A DNA stretch of 26,298 bases from a virus, in IMG/VR virus record IMGVR_UViG_3300025151_000255, positions 1-26,298 of that record. One strand, written 5' to 3'. A model generated the notes under the pieces. That model was not told the origin of the DNA. It saw nothing but the letters and a program-made list of their open reading frames with translations, and ran no database searches. Within the stretch, counting starts at the first letter, position 1. Each line of letters begins with the position of its first letter. The position numbers and the translations under genes are program-made. This document shows, one piece after another, positions 1-8,623 of this stretch.

Positions 1-840
1 CCTACAGCTCAAATGATTTTTAAAAGTGAAGCTAAGAATATCAAAGGAATCTTAGACAGTAACGAATATTTTGCTAGAGCGTCTGAGTTTACAAAAAGAG
101 CCAATAATGCTCTTTCTGGTAGATTAGATACTTTAAGTTTAGGTGGTAAAGATTTAAATAAAGTTAATCCTACTTTTACTTTATTAGAAAATGTACTCTT
201 TGATCCAAAGAACGTTGACCCGATAAACATTATAAGACTTAACAAAGAACTTAATAAAATAGATAAAAACTTATTTCCAGAGTTAGCCGGGTTGGTTATG
301 AATAAAAAAATCAACTCTATAATAAAAGCTACCCCCTCAGACATGGTAGGTAAAAACATTTTTGAAATGTATATGGGCAAAGGTCAAAAGCCTCTAACTT
401 TACAGATGATTAAAGGAGTAGCTATATCTCAAGGCAAAGACCCAGAAAAAGCTATCAAAGGATTTGAAGACCTAATGCAAGTATTTGAAGCGTCTGCGAA
501 TTTGCCCGGAGCTGGTAGTCAAACTATGACAAGAACTCAGTTTCAAAAATCACTTGAGAATCTAGGAATTTTTGATTTAGACCCAGCTAACTTAGGTATT
601 TTTCAGAAAATAAGAACCAAAGTTGGAGACATGAGAGCTGAAGAATTAGCTGAAATGTTTTTTAGCCCTAATGCAATAGAAAAAATGAGCAACCTAGGTA
701 GCAATAAAAAGAAATATGCAAATACAGTTTTAGACATTCTTAACGATGCTAGTAGAGAATTTGCAGAAGTAGATACAAAGACAAAAGAAAAAGAACAAAA
801 CCAACAACAAGAACTAATTAACTTAAAGGAATATCAATAA
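1..840 (+). CDS. C-terminal part of a large virion protein (5' end outside window)
   Basis: The frame is open to base 1 (Pro-Thr-Ala-Gln precede the first Met at 13), so this is the 3' end of a longer gene. About 279 residues are visible. They are largely helical and charged, with no membrane segment and no recognisable enzyme motif, and end in a Lys/Glu/Gln-rich tail. It sits directly before the tail fibre gene, and its TAA shares its last A with the fibre ATG (TAATG at 838-842). In podovirus-like genomes this position is usually held by an internal virion or DNA-ejection protein, and that is my inference; I recognise no family. The rest of the protein would decide it. Confidence 0.6.
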   Translation, partial: PTAQMIFKSEAKNIKGILDSNEYFARASEFTKRANNALSGRLDTLSLGGKDLNKVNPTFTLLENVLFDPKNVDPINIIRLNKELNKIDKNLFPELAGLVMNKKINSIIKATPSDMVGKNIFEMYMGKGQKPLTLQMIKGVAISQGKDPEKAIKGFEDLMQVFEASANLPGAGSQTMTRTQFQKSLENLGIFDLDPANLGIFQKIRTKVGDMRAEELAEMFFSPNAIEKMSNLGSNKKKYANTVLDILNDASREFAEVDTKTKEKEQNQQQELINLKEYQ

Positions 841-3833
841 TGGCAACAAAAAATTATAGCACAACCGCTAGCAATAATACTTCTGTCAATGGAGTATCAA
901 GTGCTGAAGGAATGGCTCCCAGCCAGCTTAATAACCTAGTAAGGGAGCTTGTTAAAGACTCAAGAGATAGCTGGAATGATAAGGAATGGTTTATCTTAGG
1001 AGATGCAGACGGGAGTACCACTTTTACTTATGCGTCGGGGACGTCGGTTACAGTCGCTTCAGATATTACTAGCTCTCACCATGTAGGACGTCGTGTAAAA
1101 ATAGTAGGATCAAACACCGGTACAATCTTTGGAAAGATTGCTACAAGCGCTTTCTCTTCACCTAATACAACTTTAACTTTTACTTTTGACTCCGGGACTA
1201 TTTCAAGTTCAGACTCTACCGTTGATGTTTACGTTGGCTCAACTTATGTTAACCCGGCAAATCCTGTTATTGATGAAGATAATATGTCTTCTAACTCTGC
1301 TATCTTATCTCCTTCTCAACAATCAGTTAAAGCTTACGTTGATAGTGGAAGTACAACTGTAACTAACAAAACTTTTAATTTAGCAAACAATACCTTGAGC
1401 GGAACTACCGCACAGTTTAATACAGCTCTTTCAGATAACAGTTTTGCAACTCTTGCCGGGACAGAGACCTTAACTAACAAAACTCTTACAACCCCTGTCA
1501 TTTCTTCTATTAGCAACTCTGGAACAGTTACACTTCCTACCTCTACTGACACACTTATAGGCAGATCAACTACTGATACCCTAAACAATAAAACTTTAGC
1601 TACTCCTGTTATCAATCAGATTAGCAACACAGGAACATTAAGTTTGCCAACTTCTACAGATACTTTGGTAGGTAAGGCGACTACAGACACTTTAACAAAT
1701 AAAACAATATCTGGTTCTGCCAATACTCTATCAAATATTGCGACTAGCTCCTTAACAGGAACAATTTCAAATGCTCAGCTTGCTGGAAGTATTACGACAG
1801 ATAAAATTAGTGATAGTCAAATTACTACAGCAAAAATAAATAATGATGCCGTAACTATTGATAAAATTGCTGACGGAGTCATCGTAACAAACTCTGAAGC
1901 GTCTAGTCATTCAGTTGACGACAGTACATTCTTTACAACCTCTGCAAGTGATAGCAGATATTTCAGACAGGATAGCTCTGAAACAATAACCTCTGGCGTA
2001 ACTTGGTCTTCAAGCGATAGCTTTATTGCTACAACTTCTGCGATTGATGCTAGAGTTATAGATCTAGTTGACGACGTTGGGGGATTTGTTCCTATTGCGA
2101 ATGAAACAAGTTTTCCGAATGCTAACCCAGATGTCAATAATGGTGCTGGAACTATTGTTAGTATCAAAGCATTATCACAAGCTCTAACAGCTAATGGATC
2201 TGGAGTTATCACAATATCAAATGGTACAGTAGGTAATTCCACTGTTACTTTAAATGGTTTATCTGCAAGTCAAACTTTAGGTTCTGGATTTGGTATTCTT
2301 GTTGAAACAACAACAACTTTAAATACATATACCTTTCATAGAGAGATAGCTCCCGCAACCTCTACATCATCTCTTGCCGGTGTTGCTACTGAAATTGCAA
2401 GACTTGGAACTACTGATGCTATAGCAGACATGAACCTATTAGGTACGTCTGCAAACGTTACAGCTATGAGCAACTGCTCTGACTCAATAACAAATATCAA
2501 TAGCGTTGCTGGTGGATTAACAAATGTTAATACAGTGGCTACTAATATCAGCGGAGTAAACTCATTTGGTGAAAGATATCGAGTAGCAAGTTCAGCTCCA
2601 ACTACATCGTTAGACTCCGGAGATCTCTATTTCGATACCTCGTCGAATATTCTCAAAGTCTATGGATCTAGTGGTTGGCAAAGTGCTGGTTCTTCTGTCA
2701 ATGGTACTTCCGACAGATTTAAATATATAGCCACAGCAAACCAAACAACTTTCTCTGGTGCTGATGCAAATGGCGAAACTTTAAGCTACGACGCTGGATT
2801 TATAGATGTTTATAAAAACGGTATCAGAATGATTAATGGTACTGACGTTACTGTTACAAGTGGTAGTAGTATTGTTTTTGCTAATAGTTGTGATGTTAAT
2901 GATGTCATCGAAGCGGTAGCTTTTGGAACATTCTCAGTTTCTTCACTTAACGCAAGTAATCTTGATAGTGGTACAGTCAATAACGCAAGACTACCTTCTA
3001 CAATATCAGATAAGACTATCAACGCTTCTGCTCTTACAGCAAAAGGAGACGGCTCAAGTGCTGACGGATTTATAACTCTTAATTGTTCGCAAAACAGTCA
3101 TGGTGTTAAAGTTGCTTCACCACCTCATAGTGCTAGTCAATCATACACATTAAAATTACCCGATAACCAAATAGCTCAAGATAAGTTTATGAAGGTTAAG
3201 AGTATTAGTGGAAGTGGATCAACTGCTATTGGTCAGTTAGAGTTTGCTGATGTCGATTTAGCTAACTTAAACGCAAGTAATTTAACTTCTGGTACAATTC
3301 CAGATGCTAGATTTCCAGCAACCTTACCAGCTATAAGCGGAACTAATCTTACTAATTTAGATGCCTCTGACTTAGCTAGTGGAACTATTCCAGATGCTAG
3401 ATTTCCTGCAACACTTCCTGCGGTATCGGGTGCTAACTTAACCAATATTCCGGGTGTACCAAGTGGTGTTATTGCTATGTGGTCTGGTGCTTCAAATGCT
3501 ATTCCAAGTGGTTGGGTTATCTGCGACGGCAATAATTCAACGCCAAATTTAACAGACAAATTTATTAAGGCTTCTGGCACTGCGGGTACTACAGGCGGTA
3601 GCACTACTTCTGGCGCAACCACTCTATCCACAAGTCAAATACCTTCTCACAAACACAATTTGAATGGTAATAACGCAAACACAGGAGCAACAAATAGCAC
3701 TTGGGCTACGATACAATCTACAACCAACACAGTAAGCTCACCTAATCCTGTTCAAAACACAGGCGGTGGTGGTTCTCACACGCACTCCGTTGAGCCACCT
3801 TATTACACATTAATATTTATTATGAAGACATAG
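840..3833 (+). CDS. Tail fibre protein 1 with C-terminal collar-type domain
   Basis: A 997-residue Ser/Thr/Asn-rich fibre. Residues about 165-300 carry tandem modules of the type 'TLTNKTL-TPVI-ISN-GT-LPTSTDTL'. Residues about 700-870 carry repeated 'LNASNL-SGTIPDARFPATLP' modules. The C-terminus has a phage tail-collar-like domain (PF07484 type): 'GVIAMWSGASNAIPSGWVIC' near residue 873, then 'SHKHNL' (His937) and 'SHTHSVEPPYYTLIFIMKT' at the end. The two His-x-His pairs match the metal-binding HxH signature of short-tail-fibre tips. Role: host recognition at the tail tip. The next two genes look like its accessory protein and a second fibre. I expect a homotrimer, as for this family. The start is the ATG overlapping the previous stop. 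Confidence 0.9.
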   Translation: MATKNYSTTASNNTSVNGVSSAEGMAPSQLNNLVRELVKDSRDSWNDKEWFILGDADGSTTFTYASGTSVTVASDITSSHHVGRRVKIVGSNTGTIFGKIATSAFSSPNTTLTFTFDSGTISSSDSTVDVYVGSTYVNPANPVIDEDNMSSNSAILSPSQQSVKAYVDSGSTTVTNKTFNLANNTLSGTTAQFNTALSDNSFATLAGTETLTNKTLTTPVISSISNSGTVTLPTSTDTLIGRSTTDTLNNKTLATPVINQISNTGTLSLPTSTDTLVGKATTDTLTNKTISGSANTLSNIATSSLTGTISNAQLAGSITTDKISDSQITTAKINNDAVTIDKIADGVIVTNSEASSHSVDDSTFFTTSASDSRYFRQDSSETITSGVTWSSSDSFIATTSAIDARVIDLVDDVGGFVPIANETSFPNANPDVNNGAGTIVSIKALSQALTANGSGVITISNGTVGNSTVTLNGLSASQTLGSGFGILVETTTTLNTYTFHREIAPATSTSSLAGVATEIARLGTTDAIADMNLLGTSANVTAMSNCSDSITNINSVAGGLTNVNTVATNISGVNSFGERYRVASSAPTTSLDSGDLYFDTSSNILKVYGSSGWQSAGSSVNGTSDRFKYIATANQTTFSGADANGETLSYDAGFIDVYKNGIRMINGTDVTVTSGSSIVFANSCDVNDVIEAVAFGTFSVSSLNASNLDSGTVNNARLPSTISDKTINASALTAKGDGSSADGFITLNCSQNSHGVKVASPPHSASQSYTLKLPDNQIAQDKFMKVKSISGSGSTAIGQLEFADVDLANLNASNLTSGTIPDARFPATLPAISGTNLTNLDASDLASGTIPDARFPATLPAVSGANLTNIPGVPSGVIAMWSGASNAIPSGWVICDGNNSTPNLTDKFIKASGTAGTTGGSTTSGATTLSTSQIPSHKHNLNGNNANTGATNSTWATIQSTTNTVSSPNPVQNTGGGGSHTHSVEPPYYTLIFIMKT

Positions 3834-3844
3834 AGAGAGAAATT

Positions 3845-4264
3845 ATGAAAATAACAATACTTAAAACAGATAATGTAGTTACCATAGATAGTTTTGGTTT
3901 TGACAATATAGATTTATCTTCAGTAGGATCTGATATTCATGCAATACAGTTTGATACTGAACTTTCTAAAGGTCATATCGAATATAATGATGAAAAAGTT
4001 AATAAAGAAATAACAGATATAAGTTCTTATCAGTCAATTATAGATAAACATAATCAACAAAAAACTGAATACGATACTCAAAAACAAAAAGATATAGACG
4101 ACTTTAATGCTTATAAAGAAACTTATCAGTACAAAAGGTCTATAGCCTACCCTTCAGTCGTAGATCAACTTGATATGATGTATTGGGATAATGTTAATGG
4201 CACTACCACTTGGAAAGATGCTATTGCAAAAATTAAATCAGATATAAAAAAGGAAAATGAATAA
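3845..4264 (+). CDS. Small tail-fibre-associated protein, 139 aa (XkdW/chaperone-like)
   Basis: This acidic protein lies between the two fibre genes, 11 nt after fibre 1, with a purine-rich GAGAGAGA leader. Its C-terminal half holds 'RSIAYPSVVDQLDMMYWD' followed by 'GTTTWKDAIAKIKSDIKKE'. From memory, this YPS-x-x-DQLDM-x-Y pattern occurs in small tail-fibre-adjacent proteins of many marine phages and in XkdW-like proteins. The N-terminal half has short beta-like stretches, and the middle (about residues 75-95) is charged and helical. Its position suggests a fibre-assembly chaperone or adaptor, but nothing catalytic is visible. Its TAA and the next ATG form TAATG at 4262-4266, so translation is probably coupled to fibre 2. 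Confidence 0.7.
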   Translation: MKITILKTDNVVTIDSFGFDNIDLSSVGSDIHAIQFDTELSKGHIEYNDEKVNKEITDISSYQSIIDKHNQQKTEYDTQKQKDIDDFNAYKETYQYKRSIAYPSVVDQLDMMYWDNVNGTTTWKDAIAKIKSDIKKENE

Positions 4265-5637
4265 TGAGTAAAACAAGAAACCTATCCGATTTATTAGATG
4301 CTAATGGTGATGTCAAATCTGGTGCGTTAGACAACGTACCCGCTAGTGATAATGCTAGTGCATTAACTTCTGGCACTTTGCCAGATGCTAGGTTGTCATC
4401 AAATGTAACACAGAATGGATCAACCCAAACATTAACCAATAAAACTATTAATGCTTCAAATAACACTTTAAGCAATATTCCTAACTCTGCTTTAAGCAAT
4501 TCAGCTATTACCATTAATGGTAGTGCAACTTCTTTGGGCGGTTCTGCAACTATTTCTACAGATTTATCTAATGATAGTACGCCACAGTTAGGTGGGGATT
4601 TAGCTTCTAATGGTAATGACATTCTTATGGCTGATAGCGATAAGATAAAACTTGGTACAGGAAATGACCTAGAGATTTACCATGACGGAAACGACAGTTA
4701 CATGAAAAATGATACCGGTGGTTTGTTTTTACTAGGCAACAATGCTGTTCAAATAAAAGATGAAAGCAATTCAAAATTTATTGCAAAGTTTGTTGAAGAC
4801 GGTGCTTGTGAACTTTATCACAACAATGTTAAGAAATTCGAAACTACCTCTGCGGGTGGTACTCTTACAGGAACTTTAACTGCTACTGCTTTTAGTGGAG
4901 ACGGATCTGCATTGACCAATCTATCTGGCGGTGTTTCTGATGTTGAAATAGTAGTGGTTACTTCTTCTGGAACTTATACTCCGACTTCTGGAACTAAGTT
5001 CGTTACTGTCTATTGTATTGGTGGAGGCGGTGGCGGTGGAAACACCTCTGGTGGTAATAACGAAGCGTCAGTTGGTGGCGGTGGCGGTGCGGGTGGCATG
5101 GCTATTCGTACTTATAATGCTACCGAACTAGGTGCTAATGCTTCTGTTTCTATAGGTTCTGGTGGTTCTGGTGGTGCATCACATTACGACCCAAGAGACG
5201 GCTCTAATGGTAATGGTACTACTTTTGACCCCGCTGGAACAGGCACAACCCTAATAGGATATGGTGGTACCGGCGGATATGGTTCTACTAATCAATATTG
5301 GGGTAGAGGTGGTGTTGGTGGTTCTGCAAGTAATGGACAAATAAATCAGAATGGAATGCCAGCCTATGTAATAAGCAATCATTCAGCTGGATCTTCTTAT
5401 TCAAGGTCAAGTCAAGGTAATACAGCGGGAGTTACCGGTATGATGGGCGGTGATTCAATGTTTACTAGAGGTAGCACAAATACCGCTTATGGCAGTAGTG
5501 GTAATGTAGAGGTAAGTGGTGCTAGTGGTGCTATTGGCTGTGGTGGTCAAGGCGCTATGGCAAGACAAAACTATCAAGCTGGTGGCTCTGGAGGCTCTGG
5601 TGGTTCTGGTTATGTAGTTATTATGGAGTACGCATAA
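4264..5637 (+). CDS. Tail fibre/adhesin protein 2 with glycine-rich tip
   Basis: A 457-residue second fibre. The N-terminal ~110 residues repeat modules seen in fibre 1 ('SGTLPDARL', 'TLTNKTINASNNTLSNI'). Residues about 115-210 contain 'KLGTGNDLEIYHDGNDSYM', a module I recall from many marine phage fibres, then 'AFSGDGSALTNL'. After about residue 225 comes 'GTYTPTSGTKFVTVYCIGGG', followed by a ~200-residue glycine-rich domain with many GGG and GSGG runs ending in 'GSGYVVIMEYA'. The glycine-rich part resembles the polyglycine-loop adhesins of phage receptor-binding tips, where loop sequence sets host range. Role: receptor binding. It is distinct from fibre 1, which ends in a collar domain. Confidence 0.88.
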   Translation: MSKTRNLSDLLDANGDVKSGALDNVPASDNASALTSGTLPDARLSSNVTQNGSTQTLTNKTINASNNTLSNIPNSALSNSAITINGSATSLGGSATISTDLSNDSTPQLGGDLASNGNDILMADSDKIKLGTGNDLEIYHDGNDSYMKNDTGGLFLLGNNAVQIKDESNSKFIAKFVEDGACELYHNNVKKFETTSAGGTLTGTLTATAFSGDGSALTNLSGGVSDVEIVVVTSSGTYTPTSGTKFVTVYCIGGGGGGGNTSGGNNEASVGGGGGAGGMAIRTYNATELGANASVSIGSGGSGGASHYDPRDGSNGNGTTFDPAGTGTTLIGYGGTGGYGSTNQYWGRGGVGGSASNGQINQNGMPAYVISNHSAGSSYSRSSQGNTAGVTGMMGGDSMFTRGSTNTAYGSSGNVEVSGASGAIGCGGQGAMARQNYQAGGSGGSGGSGYVVIMEYA

Positions 5638-5638
5638 A

Positions 5639-6019
5639 ATGGAAACAACTTATAAAGTATGTATTTTAAATGCTTCTACTAATGTAGTAGAGGCTATGTA
5701 TGAAGTTTTAGATAGAAATAATGTTCCGTCTTTTTTAATTAAAGAAGGTCAAGTATTAGCAACTGACCATACAGGAGAACTAGGCGATACATGGAATGGT
5801 AGTTCTTATGATAACAGTCATAGAATAACTGTAATTTCTGACGATGAAAGGTGGGAGCAAGTAAGAGAAAGAAGAAATCAACTACTTGCAGAAACAGATT
5901 GGACAGCTAACTCTGATGTAACGATGACTGATGCTATGAGAACATATAGACAAGAACTAAGAGATATTCCAGAAACACAATCTGACCCTTTAAATATTGA
6001 GTACCCAGAGAAACCATAA
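5639..6019 (+). CDS. Phage tail assembly chaperone-like protein (PF16778 type)
   Basis: A 126-residue protein directly after fibre 2 (1-nt gap). The C-terminal half shows the characteristic order 'RNQLLAETDWTANSDVTMTD' followed by 'AMRTYRQELRDIPE', the pattern I know from PF16778 (Phage_tail_APC) and Gp38-like chaperones encoded beside fibre genes. The N-terminal part is beta-rich and probably binds the fibre. Such proteins help fold or trimerise the fibre tip and are not usually in the virion. Its TAA overlaps the ATG of the mini-ORF at 6019. Confidence 0.8.
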   Translation: METTYKVCILNASTNVVEAMYEVLDRNNVPSFLIKEGQVLATDHTGELGDTWNGSSYDNSHRITVISDDERWEQVRERRNQLLAETDWTANSDVTMTDAMRTYRQELRDIPETQSDPLNIEYPEKP

Positions 6020-6057
6020 TGTGCGAATTTTGTAACGGTGAATGTGTTTGTAGGTAA
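6019..6057 (+). CDS. 12-residue Cys-rich mini-ORF MCEFCNGECVCR
   Basis: The ORF fills the gap between the chaperone-like gene and the next gene exactly. Its ATG shares an A with the upstream TAA (6017-6019), and its own TAA (6055-6057) shares an A with the downstream ATG. The peptide is MCEFCNGECVCR, with four cysteines in a C-x2-C-x4-C-x1-C arrangement that could hold a metal ion. It could be a real micropeptide, or only a translational relay that delivers ribosomes to the next gene. Double TAATG coupling supports translation; function is unknown. Confidence 0.5.
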   Translation: MCEFCNGECVCR

Positions 6058-6635
6058 TGGCTAAAGACCACCTAACATTTTTTACATCTTTGGCAGTGGT
6101 GTTTTTATTCACCATGATACTTTGCACAGAAGCTCATGCTAATACAAATACTGTTTCCTCGAATACTGTAAGTTCAAACACAGTAGATAAAGCTCCCCCT
6201 AGTGCAATCAGTCCTAGTATCAGCATAGTCAATAGTGATATATGCCGGACGGGCATCTCTGGAAGTGTAACCTCTTCTGTTATAGGAGTTTCAAGTGGCA
6301 TAACGATAGAAGACGAAACTTGTCGTTTAATAAAAATAAGTCGTCAATTAAAGGCTCTAGGACTCAGCGTCCCGGCTGTCAGTATTCTTGCTCAAGACCC
6401 AGAAATCTTTGACAGTCTTTGGCTCAGTGCCGTTTATCCGCCTATTGACGGTGAGATTGGAACAAAAGCCCGTGATCTCTGGTTACTTCCAGAAAACAGA
6501 CATTTAGTTCCCGAAGGATCAAAAGTTTTTGCAAAGATAAAAATTGAAGAACAACCAAAACAATTTTCAGATAAACAAAATGTGGCACTTTTTAAAGGTC
6601 TTTTCCTTCTTACTTCTGGTCTCCTGTTATTCTAA
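6057..6635 (+). CDS. Exported hypothetical protein, 192 aa, N- and C-terminal hydrophobic segments
   Basis: The N-terminus has a hydrophobic stretch (residues about 8-24, ending 'ILCTEAHAN') that looks like a signal peptide with an AHA-type cleavage site. A 'NTVSSNTVSSNTV' repeat follows, then a domain with two cysteines (C62 and C88) that could form a disulfide. The C-terminus ends in 'ALFKGLFLLTSGLLLF', a second membrane-like segment. Nothing enzymatic is visible. I have a loose memory of similar proteins near tail genes of marine phages but cannot name the family. The last 56 nt overlap the next gene, and both frames are hydrophobic there. Role: probably periplasmic or envelope-associated. 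Confidence 0.7.
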   Translation: MAKDHLTFFTSLAVVFLFTMILCTEAHANTNTVSSNTVSSNTVDKAPPSAISPSISIVNSDICRTGISGSVTSSVIGVSSGITIEDETCRLIKISRQLKALGLSVPAVSILAQDPEIFDSLWLSAVYPPIDGEIGTKARDLWLLPENRHLVPEGSKVFAKIKIEEQPKQFSDKQNVALFKGLFLLTSGLLLF

Positions 6636-7845
6636 AGCAGAAGAATTAGATACAGGAAACATCTTAGACCCGGCAGATCAATGGGATCTTTACGACAGAG
6701 CTTCAACGACTCAATGTAATTATTCTGGTCAATTAGAAGAAGGAGAGGTTTGTACCGGGCATTCTGACCAAGGCGGTGCGATTGGACTTGGTGGCGGAAT
6801 ACTATCAGAGCAATATAGCTTACTAGATCAAGGACTCTCTCAAGAAGAAATAAATCAAGGAGTAGAGTTTACATACGGAGCTAGTATCGAAAGTCATATC
6901 TCTAATACAACTGTGCCTTCTTGTGCTAATACAAACTATGACTGTAAAGATTACTTTACAATCAAACTACACCTAACCAAAAAAGACGGTGATATTATAA
7001 ACACTTATGAACATACCGTTGAAATGGATTATTCGGGTGTTCAAGATTATTCTTATCTACAAAAAATAGGGGAGAATAATTACGCTGATGTTTTATTTCA
7101 AATGGATATCTGGTCAGTTGATGCTGGATATACCTCACCAAGTTTCTATGGCGGAATAATTTCAGATCCGCACTTATCTATTCAATACAATACCGTCGAG
7201 ATAATTACAGAAATTATCTTAGATATGGTTGAAGACATAGCGACCGACGATATGTTTGTCGATGTCGTAATTGAAGACTATTACTTTGAGGATATTTCTT
7301 TTGAAATTGAACTTCCCCCTCAAACAGTTGAAGTAGTAGAAGTAGCTCCTGTTTCGCCTGAAATAGAAGAAATTCAGAACGAGATCCAGACAGAAATTGA
7401 AGAGCAGATCTTAGAAGAGATGCCAGAATTAGAAGAGATCTCTAATGAGGAACCCGAAGAAATCGAAGAAGTCCAATCCGATAGCGAGACTACTGAAGAG
7501 TCCACTATGGAAAATGAGGATAGTGAAGAACAAGAAGAGTTACAACCGGAAGAAGCTCAAGAAGAACGAGAGTCAGAAATAAAAGAAAAGGTTGCAGAAA
7601 AACTAATGGCTAACGTTGATAAGACCTCAAGTGAAGGTCAAGCTACTCAAGTAGCTCTGATGTTAGTTTTATCAGATATTACTTTGGCTGATTTAACCCG
7701 GGCGAATATTGTTGACCGAGAGTTTTACACTGATTTAACTTTTTATGAACCTCAAGACATCGAGCAAAGCAACAATACAGATTTATTAGAATACATGGAT
7801 TACATACAAATTAATGAAATGGTGGACAGTCAATGGCAGAATTAG
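6580..7845 (+). CDS. Putative exported/lipoprotein with acidic low-complexity region, 421 aa
   Basis: I chose the ATG at 6580, although a TTG at 6544 could add 12 residues. From 6580 the N-terminus is 'MWHFLKVFSFLLLVSCYSKA', a signal sequence whose 'LVSC' (Cys16) fits a lipobox; a plain signal peptide is the alternative. Residues about 20-235 form a domain with several cysteines and aromatic residues. Residues about 250-345 are extremely Glu-rich ('EEIQNEIQTEIEEQILEE' and onward). The last ~75 residues are folded-looking again and include 'DLTRANIVDREFYTDLTFY'. I recognise no named family. It is likely at the envelope or outer membrane of the host, or on the virion. It overlaps the upstream gene by 56 nt and the next gene by 13 nt. 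Confidence 0.75.
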   Translation: MWHFLKVFSFLLLVSCYSKAEELDTGNILDPADQWDLYDRASTTQCNYSGQLEEGEVCTGHSDQGGAIGLGGGILSEQYSLLDQGLSQEEINQGVEFTYGASIESHISNTTVPSCANTNYDCKDYFTIKLHLTKKDGDIINTYEHTVEMDYSGVQDYSYLQKIGENNYADVLFQMDIWSVDAGYTSPSFYGGIISDPHLSIQYNTVEIITEIILDMVEDIATDDMFVDVVIEDYYFEDISFEIELPPQTVEVVEVAPVSPEIEEIQNEIQTEIEEQILEEMPELEEISNEEPEEIEEVQSDSETTEESTMENEDSEEQEELQPEEAQEERESEIKEKVAEKLMANVDKTSSEGQATQVALMLVLSDITLADLTRANIVDREFYTDLTFYEPQDIEQSNNTDLLEYMDYIQINEMVDSQWQN

Positions 7846-8342
7846 AATTACCCGGGGGATTTAAATTCAAGGGCGGAAAAATTTTTGCAATTATTACAGC
7901 TCTAGCTACTTTTGTTGGTGCATTGTATGGAGTTTTTGTAGCCTATAAAGATTACACCGATTTTAAAAATTTTATACAGAATGAATATGTAGAACCAGAT
8001 CTTTCTGGTTTTGATAAACAGATAGCCTTAAACAAAGCAGAGACCGATAAACGCTTAGAGTTGATAGAACAGAAAATGGAAACATTATCTAGCGAACTAT
8101 CAATGATCTTACAAGAAATTGAGCTTATAGCGATGACTGCCCGTGAACTTAAAGACGATCTTAAAAAAGACGTCCGCACACTTCAGCAAGACAGCCGGCA
8201 TACGGAGTCAGTTGTAAACTCAATCAAGAACAATACTAGAGACGAGCTTCGATTGTTTGAACAATCAATCAAAGATCTCGAGGGGGAATTAGAACTTAAA
8301 ATCAACAAAGCTCTAGCAAATCCGCTAGCGGGAGTAAAATAA
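7833..8342 (+). CDS. Single-TM coiled-coil protein, 169 aa (i-spanin-like topology)
   Basis: Residues about 16-40 form one membrane helix, 'IFAIITALATFVGALYGVFV', preceded by a Lys-containing N-terminus. By the positive-inside rule that places the N-terminus in the cytoplasm. Residues about 58-160 are almost continuous heptad-like coiled coil. This layout, a short N-terminal anchor plus a long periplasmic coil, is what inner-membrane spanins have. Small anchored coils of other function look the same, so the spanin idea is inference. The start overlaps the upstream putative lipoprotein gene by 13 nt, and the stop and next ATG form TAATG at 8340-8344. Confidence 0.72.
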   Translation: MAELELPGGFKFKGGKIFAIITALATFVGALYGVFVAYKDYTDFKNFIQNEYVEPDLSGFDKQIALNKAETDKRLELIEQKMETLSSELSMILQEIELIAMTARELKDDLKKDVRTLQQDSRHTESVVNSIKNNTRDELRLFEQSIKDLEGELELKINKALANPLAGVK

Positions 8343-8623
8343 TGGCAACAATCAAAGAAGTAGAGAAGCAACTAAGACAACTAAAAAAAGAAACCAGAGA
8401 ATTAAGAACACATAATAAGTTTTTACTAGAGAGATTAGAACTAGCTCATGAAAGAAATGCTGAGCTGAGAAAACAAATGATGACCATGACAATCGAAGAC
8501 GTAGTTAAAAATCAAAAGGAACTAGCGGAGTTCCAAGAAAAATCAGCTAAAGATAGAGAATTGCTTCAGTCATTTGATAAACAAGTAGAAGTTCAACTAG
8601 ATACTGCGGGAGTACCTAAATGA
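8342..8623 (+). CDS. Small soluble coiled-coil protein, 93 aa
   Basis: Nearly the whole protein is predicted coil: 'VEKQLRQLKKETRELRTHNK' near the start and further heptads to about residue 80. It has no membrane segment, no cysteine and no catalytic motif. It is coupled to the gene before it (TAATG) and to the gene after it (ATGA at 8620-8623), both of which pair a membrane helix with a coil. The three may therefore form one heteromeric coiled-coil complex, which is inference. I recognise no family. Confidence 0.7.
   Translation: MATIKEVEKQLRQLKKETRELRTHNKFLLERLELAHERNAELRKQMMTMTIEDVVKNQKELAEFQEKSAKDRELLQSFDKQVEVQLDTAGVPK

Noticed and set aside
1334-3631. Minus-strand ORFs opposite tail fibre 1 (1334-1615, 1907-2242, 2810-3022, 3233-3631)
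   Set aside because: They mirror the Ser/Thr/Asn-rich repeats of the fibre; Val/Leu-rich composition without start signals is typical of antisense shadows.
4233-4622. Minus-strand ORF opposite fibre 2
   Set aside because: Antisense of the repeat module, no Shine-Dalgarno, against the direction of a coupled operon.
7952-8371. Minus-strand ORFs over the coiled-coil genes
   Set aside because: Shadows of Lys/Glu-rich coding; no supporting signals.
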